Assembly (NCBI GenBank): GCA_032249175.1
Contig: JAVVGK010000077.1
Coordinates: forward strand, 1-7,421
Direction of reading: 5' to 3'
Origin: DSFT01 sp032249175
GTDB taxonomy: Bacteria; Hydrothermota; Hydrothermia; LBFQ01; DSFT01
Length of the DNA: 7,421 bases
The notes under the pieces: model-generated
What the model saw: the letters and a program-made list of their open reading frames with translations, nothing else
Told to the model about the DNA's origin: nothing
Databases searched by the model: none
Program-made: the position numbers and the translations under genes
Part shown: positions 4,971 through 7,421 of the stretch, in pieces
How the letters are laid out: the number at the start of each line of letters is the position of its first letter
Numbering within the stretch: the stretch's first letter is position 1

Positions 4971-5140
4971 AGAAAAAGGCAAAATTTTTAATAATGTATA
5001 GAGGAATGAAGGAGGTTGAAGAATTATTAAAGAAAAATTATCTTGAAAAAATAGAAAATATGAATGAAGAAGAAATCATAAAACTTATAAATTTTCTTGA
5101 AAAGGATGATTGGACAATACTAAAAGAAATTTTAAAATGA
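4925..5140 (+). CDS. sdhE: SdhE/YgfY-like protein (flavinylation factor family)
   Basis: A 71-residue acidic/lysine-rich helical protein. KKKAKFLIMYRGMKEVEELL contains the RGM-x-E hallmark of SdhE (YgfY/DUF339), and NEEEIIKLINFLEKDDWTIL matches its second conserved block (E. coli: DEKRIFIRLLECDDPDLF). SdhE helps attach FAD covalently to the flavoprotein subunit of succinate dehydrogenase or fumarate reductase in the cytoplasm. No sdh or frd gene is in the window. E. coli SdhE is 88 residues, so this one is a little short at the C-terminus. The start is the ATG at 4925, and the first dozen residues before FKIENLKKK look non-conserved, so the true start might lie further in. The stop overlaps the McrC-like gene start (ATGA). 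Confidence 0.72.
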   Translation: MCSDNRNSSFKIENLKKKAKFLIMYRGMKEVEELLKKNYLEKIENMNEEEIIKLINFLEKDDWTILKEILK

Positions 5141-6126
5141 TAAGCACAATTAAAATTTTTGAATATGAGGGAATAAAAATCTCTGAAATACCATTAGAAC
5201 TTTTAAATAAACTTTCAAGAATAAATAAAATCAAAATTGTAGGTAAAAAGCTTATTCCTGTTGGAATATCTGGATATTTAAAATTTAAGGATTATGAAAT
5301 TATAATTCTTCCAAAATTAAAAATTGAGGATTATTTTTACATTCTTAAAGAGCTTGGAATTTATGAATTTTCAGAAGAGAAAGTTGAACTTGAAAATGTT
5401 TTATATAATATCGTAAAATTTTATGGTGAGAATTTACTTGAAACTTCAAGAAAGATAGGACCCCCATTAGAATACACAAGCGAAAAAATTGAAGAAACAG
5501 TTGTAAAAGGAAAAATAAATATAAGTGAGAGCATAAATCCTCCAAAGTTAAAGCAAACAAGGTGGATTATGGGATTTGGCAAAATTTCAGGTGTTCTTCT
5601 TGGTGCTATGATTCATGCTTATAGAGTTTTTAAAACAGAAGAATTATTTTATCTTTTATCAAAAATTAAAATTATTTTTTCAGAAGCAAAGCCCATTTTT
5701 AAACCCCAATATCAATTAAATCCACCAGAAGAATATGCAAATCTATTTAGATTGGCTAACTTTATACTTGATAGTAGGTTTATGGTTTTGCCAAATGGAT
5801 TATTTATAAATAATTTCAGCTTATTTGAGCAATTTGTATATAAAGTGCTTTACAAGAATTACTTTACATTATATCAACAAGAAATAAAAATTGATAAAAT
5901 TACTTTAAAACCTGACTTTATAATAAATGGAATTCCTATTGATGCCAAATATAAGTTTTCTATTGAAAATTCAGATATTTATCAGGCATTTACTTATGGT
6001 TCTGTCATTTCAAAAAACCTATCTATTTTAATTTATCCTTATCTTGAATATGAAATTAATATCCAAGATGTAAAAATAAAGGCAATTTCTATATTCAAAA
6101 ACTTAGATAATTTTTTTGTCCTTTAA
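5137..6126 (+). CDS. mcrC: McrC-like PD-(D/E)xK restriction endonuclease subunit
   Basis: A 329-residue protein of the McrC family (PF10117 type). The N-terminal half carries the domain that meets McrB, with strands such as GYLKFKDYEIIILPK (46-60). A middle block runs through IGPPLEY (107-113), VVKGKINI (122-129) and TRWIMGFGKI (141-150). The C-terminal nuclease core has E231 in SLFEQFVYKVLY, D260 in LKPDF and D269-A-K271 in IPIDAKYK, then SDIYQAFTYG (279-288), a usual McrC block. McrC is the cutting subunit of McrBC, which restricts DNA carrying modified cytosine and needs the McrB GTPase. No McrB is visible: the flanking genes encode an SdhE-like protein and TatA, so it may act alone or with a distant partner. 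The start at 5137 (ATGA overlap with the previous stop) is preferred over an upstream TTG at 5110. No clear Shine-Dalgarno is seen. Confidence 0.85.
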   Translation: MISTIKIFEYEGIKISEIPLELLNKLSRINKIKIVGKKLIPVGISGYLKFKDYEIIILPKLKIEDYFYILKELGIYEFSEEKVELENVLYNIVKFYGENLLETSRKIGPPLEYTSEKIEETVVKGKINISESINPPKLKQTRWIMGFGKISGVLLGAMIHAYRVFKTEELFYLLSKIKIIFSEAKPIFKPQYQLNPPEEYANLFRLANFILDSRFMVLPNGLFINNFSLFEQFVYKVLYKNYFTLYQQEIKIDKITLKPDFIINGIPIDAKYKFSIENSDIYQAFTYGSVISKNLSILIYPYLEYEINIQDVKIKAISIFKNLDNFFVL

Positions 6127-6135
6127 ACTTTCTTT

Positions 6136-6315
6136 ATGCATCTTGGAGCGCAGGAGCTTATAATAATCCTTGTGATTATTCTAATCCTCTTTGGAGCTGA
6201 TAAATTACCAAAACTTGCCAAAGGACTTGGAGAAGCTGTAAAAGAATTTAGAAAATCTTCAAGAGATGATAACGGTAATTCAGAGAGTAAAGAGAGCAAG
6301 GATAATAAATCTTAA
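6136..6315 (+). CDS. tatA: Twin-arginine translocase subunit TatA
   Basis: A 59-residue protein with the full TatA layout: a very short N-terminal segment (MHLGAQEL), one membrane helix (LIIILVIILILFG, about residues 8-20), the FG hinge (FGADKLPKLAKGLG), an amphipathic helix (about 22-41, ending AVKEFRK), and a charged, disordered tail rich in S/D/K/N. TatA oligomers form the conduit that carries folded proteins with twin-arginine signals across the inner membrane. No tatB or tatC is in the window. It starts 9 bases after the mcrC stop and overlaps dtd by 50 bases, so the tail is dual-coding. No Shine-Dalgarno precedes the ATG, so coupling to the upstream gene is likely. Confidence 0.88.
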   Translation: MHLGAQELIIILVIILILFGADKLPKLAKGLGEAVKEFRKSSRDDNGNSESKESKDNKS

Positions 6316-6694
6316 AGAAACTGAAATTCAAAGGGGATTAGTTGTTCTTATTGCTTTTGAAAATAATGATATTGAAGAAAAATTTCAAAAATTTATAAAT
6401 AAAATTTTAAATTTAAGAGTTTTTGAAGATGAAAACGAAAAAATCAATTTTTCGGTAAAAGATATAAATGGAGAAATTTTATTAGTTCCTAACTTTACGC
6501 TTGCAGGTTATTTAAAAGGAAACAGACCATCATTTGATAATGCTATGCCAATTGAAAGAGCAAGAGCATTTTTTGAAAAATTAAAACAAGAATTTTTAGA
6601 ATCATATTCAAGAGTAAAATTTGGAAAATTTCAATCTTATATGGAATTAGAAATTGTAAATGATGGTCCTTTTACACTTATTTATAGCCTATAA
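6266..6694 (+). CDS. dtd: D-aminoacyl-tRNA deacylase Dtd
   Basis: A 142-residue protein of normal Dtd length. Dtd hydrolyses D-amino acids (and glycine from tRNA-Ala) off tRNA as a homodimer. Conserved blocks are ITVIQRVKRARI at the N-terminus, KFINKILNLRVFEDENEKIN (42-61), GEILLVPNFTLAG (69-81), RPSFDNAMP (87-95) and the C-terminal VNDGPFT (131-137) with the Gly-cis-Pro motif that gives chiral selectivity. The oddity is the SQxxT motif: S and Q are replaced by P75 and N76, while the threonine (T78) is kept. The ATG at 6266 (ITVIQRV) lies inside tatA, 50 bases before its stop. The 3' end overlaps the next gene by 35 bases. The Shine-Dalgarno is weak. Confidence 0.92.
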   Translation: MITVIQRVKRARIINLKETEIQRGLVVLIAFENNDIEEKFQKFINKILNLRVFEDENEKINFSVKDINGEILLVPNFTLAGYLKGNRPSFDNAMPIERARAFFEKLKQEFLESYSRVKFGKFQSYMELEIVNDGPFTLIYSL

Positions 6695-7376
6695 CAATTG
6701 CTTTGCTCATATTTCAAAAGATAATCAATTAAAGCTAATTTTTTTCAAGAACTTTGAATTACCTGATACAATATATGATTTTATTTTCATTTCTTGCTTA
6801 AATGGTAAAGACACATTTATTATTAAGAAAGAAAATGAAATTTTAAACTACTTAAAATTCTGTATTTATTCTATTGGAGATTTTAAAAAACCTCTTTTTG
6901 AAATTAAATTCTATAAAAATTTCATTAATGCTAATGAAAAATTGAAAATTAACAGAATAGCAGATATGTTATTTTACAGAAATTATGCCCACTTCTTTCA
7001 TTACTATGATAGAAAAAAGGTTGAATTTTATAGAAGTATTTTAAGATATAAAATTGCGAAAATTTACTTTGAAAATAATAACTTCTCAAAAGCATTAAAA
7101 ATTTTAAGTGAATTGGAGAAAAACGATGATTTCAGAATTAAATTTATTTCAATAAAACTTAAAAATGAGATTTATAAAAAGTTAAATTATAAAACCTTAA
7201 ATATGGACATTTCAGTAAATTTGGATGATGGAATTTATATAAAAGGTTTGGATACATTAATAGTTTTTGAAAACTTGAAAGTTTTTAAAAAACAATTAGT
7301 TTGTGAGCTTGATTTTCCTGAAATCTATATTGTCAAGAATAAGAAACTAATTTACTGGTTTTCTCCAATACTTTAA
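6660..7376 (+). CDS. Unrecognised protein with a TPR-like helical hairpin
   Basis: A 238-residue protein, rich in lysine, isoleucine and phenylalanine, of unknown family. Residues about 126-155 (ILRYKIAKIYFENNNFSKAL and on) look like one TPR unit, with the usual Y...A..Y....F..AL spacing. The C-terminal part (about 178-238) looks like beta strands (LDTLIVFENL, FPEIYIVKNK). A short hydrophobic start (MVLLHLFIA) is too uncharged for a convincing signal peptide. The gene begins inside dtd, 35 bases before its stop, and M2 at 6663 is an equally possible start. There is no clear Shine-Dalgarno. It ends one base before the partial CRISPR-repeat-like sequence at the window edge. A scaffold or protein-interaction role is a guess from the TPR-like segment only. 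Confidence 0.6.
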   Translation: MMVLLHLFIAYNNCFAHISKDNQLKLIFFKNFELPDTIYDFIFISCLNGKDTFIIKKENEILNYLKFCIYSIGDFKKPLFEIKFYKNFINANEKLKINRIADMLFYRNYAHFFHYYDRKKVEFYRSILRYKIAKIYFENNNFSKALKILSELEKNDDFRIKFISIKLKNEIYKKLNYKTLNMDISVNLDDGIYIKGLDTLIVFENLKVFKKQLVCELDFPEIYIVKNKKLIYWFSPIL

Positions 7377-7377
7377 A

Positions 7378-7389
7378 GTTTAAATTCCA
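7378..7389 (+). repeat. Partial copy of the CRISPR-like repeat
   Basis: GTTTAAATTCCA is identical to the first 12 bases of the candidate repeat at 7393, 15 bases upstream of it. It begins one base after the stop codon of the unrecognised gene. It could be a degenerate end repeat or a truncated duplication. Confidence 0.55.
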
Positions 7390-7392
7390 ATT

Positions 7393-7421
7393 GTTTAAAT
7401 TCCACTATGTTCAGATGAAAC
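7393..7421. CRISPR. Candidate single CRISPR repeat at the window edge
   Basis: The last 29 bases begin GTTTAAATTCC and end CAGATGAAAC. A 29-base unit starting GTTT and ending GAAAC, with complementary ends and little internal pairing, is typical of repeats used by type I-B and III systems. Read on the plus strand the last eight bases (GATGAAAC) would give a crRNA tag close to the usual ATTGAAAC. No spacer or second full copy is in the window, so repetition cannot be shown; the call rests on form and on the nearby Cmr genes. Directly upstream is a gene end with no room for a leader, so this may be the trailer end of an array read from the right. Confidence 0.55.

Noticed and set aside
5345..5560. 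Minus-strand open frame inside mcrC, 71 codons
   Set aside because: It is a leucine/phenylalanine-rich shadow of the lysine/glutamate-rich coding strand.

Overview
The window is AT-rich bacterial DNA, probably from a thermophile or an AT-rich uncultured lineage. This is inferred from the very A/T-biased codon use, short lysine/isoleucine-rich proteins, tight gene packing with many overlapping starts and stops, and bacterial-type genes (TatA, Dtd, an SdhE-like protein). No taxon can be named from the sequence alone.

Left half, minus strand (4252 down to 1): one tightly packed operon that starts at a type III-B CRISPR gene. In order of transcription it holds cmr4, an MntA-type nucleotidyltransferase, an unusually short HepT-type HEPN protein, cmr5, a small 79-residue protein, a second (AbiEii/DUF6036-like) nucleotidyltransferase, a CARF-wHTH protein resembling Crn1 ring nucleases, and a protein with an HExxH zinc-peptidase motif that runs off the left edge. 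cmr1, cmr2 (cas10), cmr3 and cmr6 are not in the window. Two toxin-antitoxin-like nucleotidyltransferase modules therefore sit inside a Cmr operon, on either side of cmr5, followed by a likely signal-degrading CARF protein and a putative protease.

Middle (4253-4631): a gene-free region of about 380 bases between divergent transcription units. It carries an 18/19-bp inverted repeat spanning about 183 bases, a G-rich island and a short palindrome. It may be a small mobile element or a symmetric regulatory site.

Right half, plus strand (4632-7376): overlapping genes for a small membrane protein, an SdhE-like protein, a lone McrC-like nuclease without a visible McrB, a 59-residue TatA, D-aminoacyl-tRNA deacylase with an altered SQ motif, and an unrecognised protein with one TPR-like hairpin. 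Most of these lack good Shine-Dalgarno sites, unlike the left operon.

Right edge: the last 29 bases look like one CRISPR repeat (GTTT...GAAAC), preceded by a partial copy of its first 12 bases. An array probably starts just outside the window. The whole is best read as a defence neighbourhood (type III-B CRISPR, toxin-antitoxin modules, McrC) next to a few housekeeping genes.
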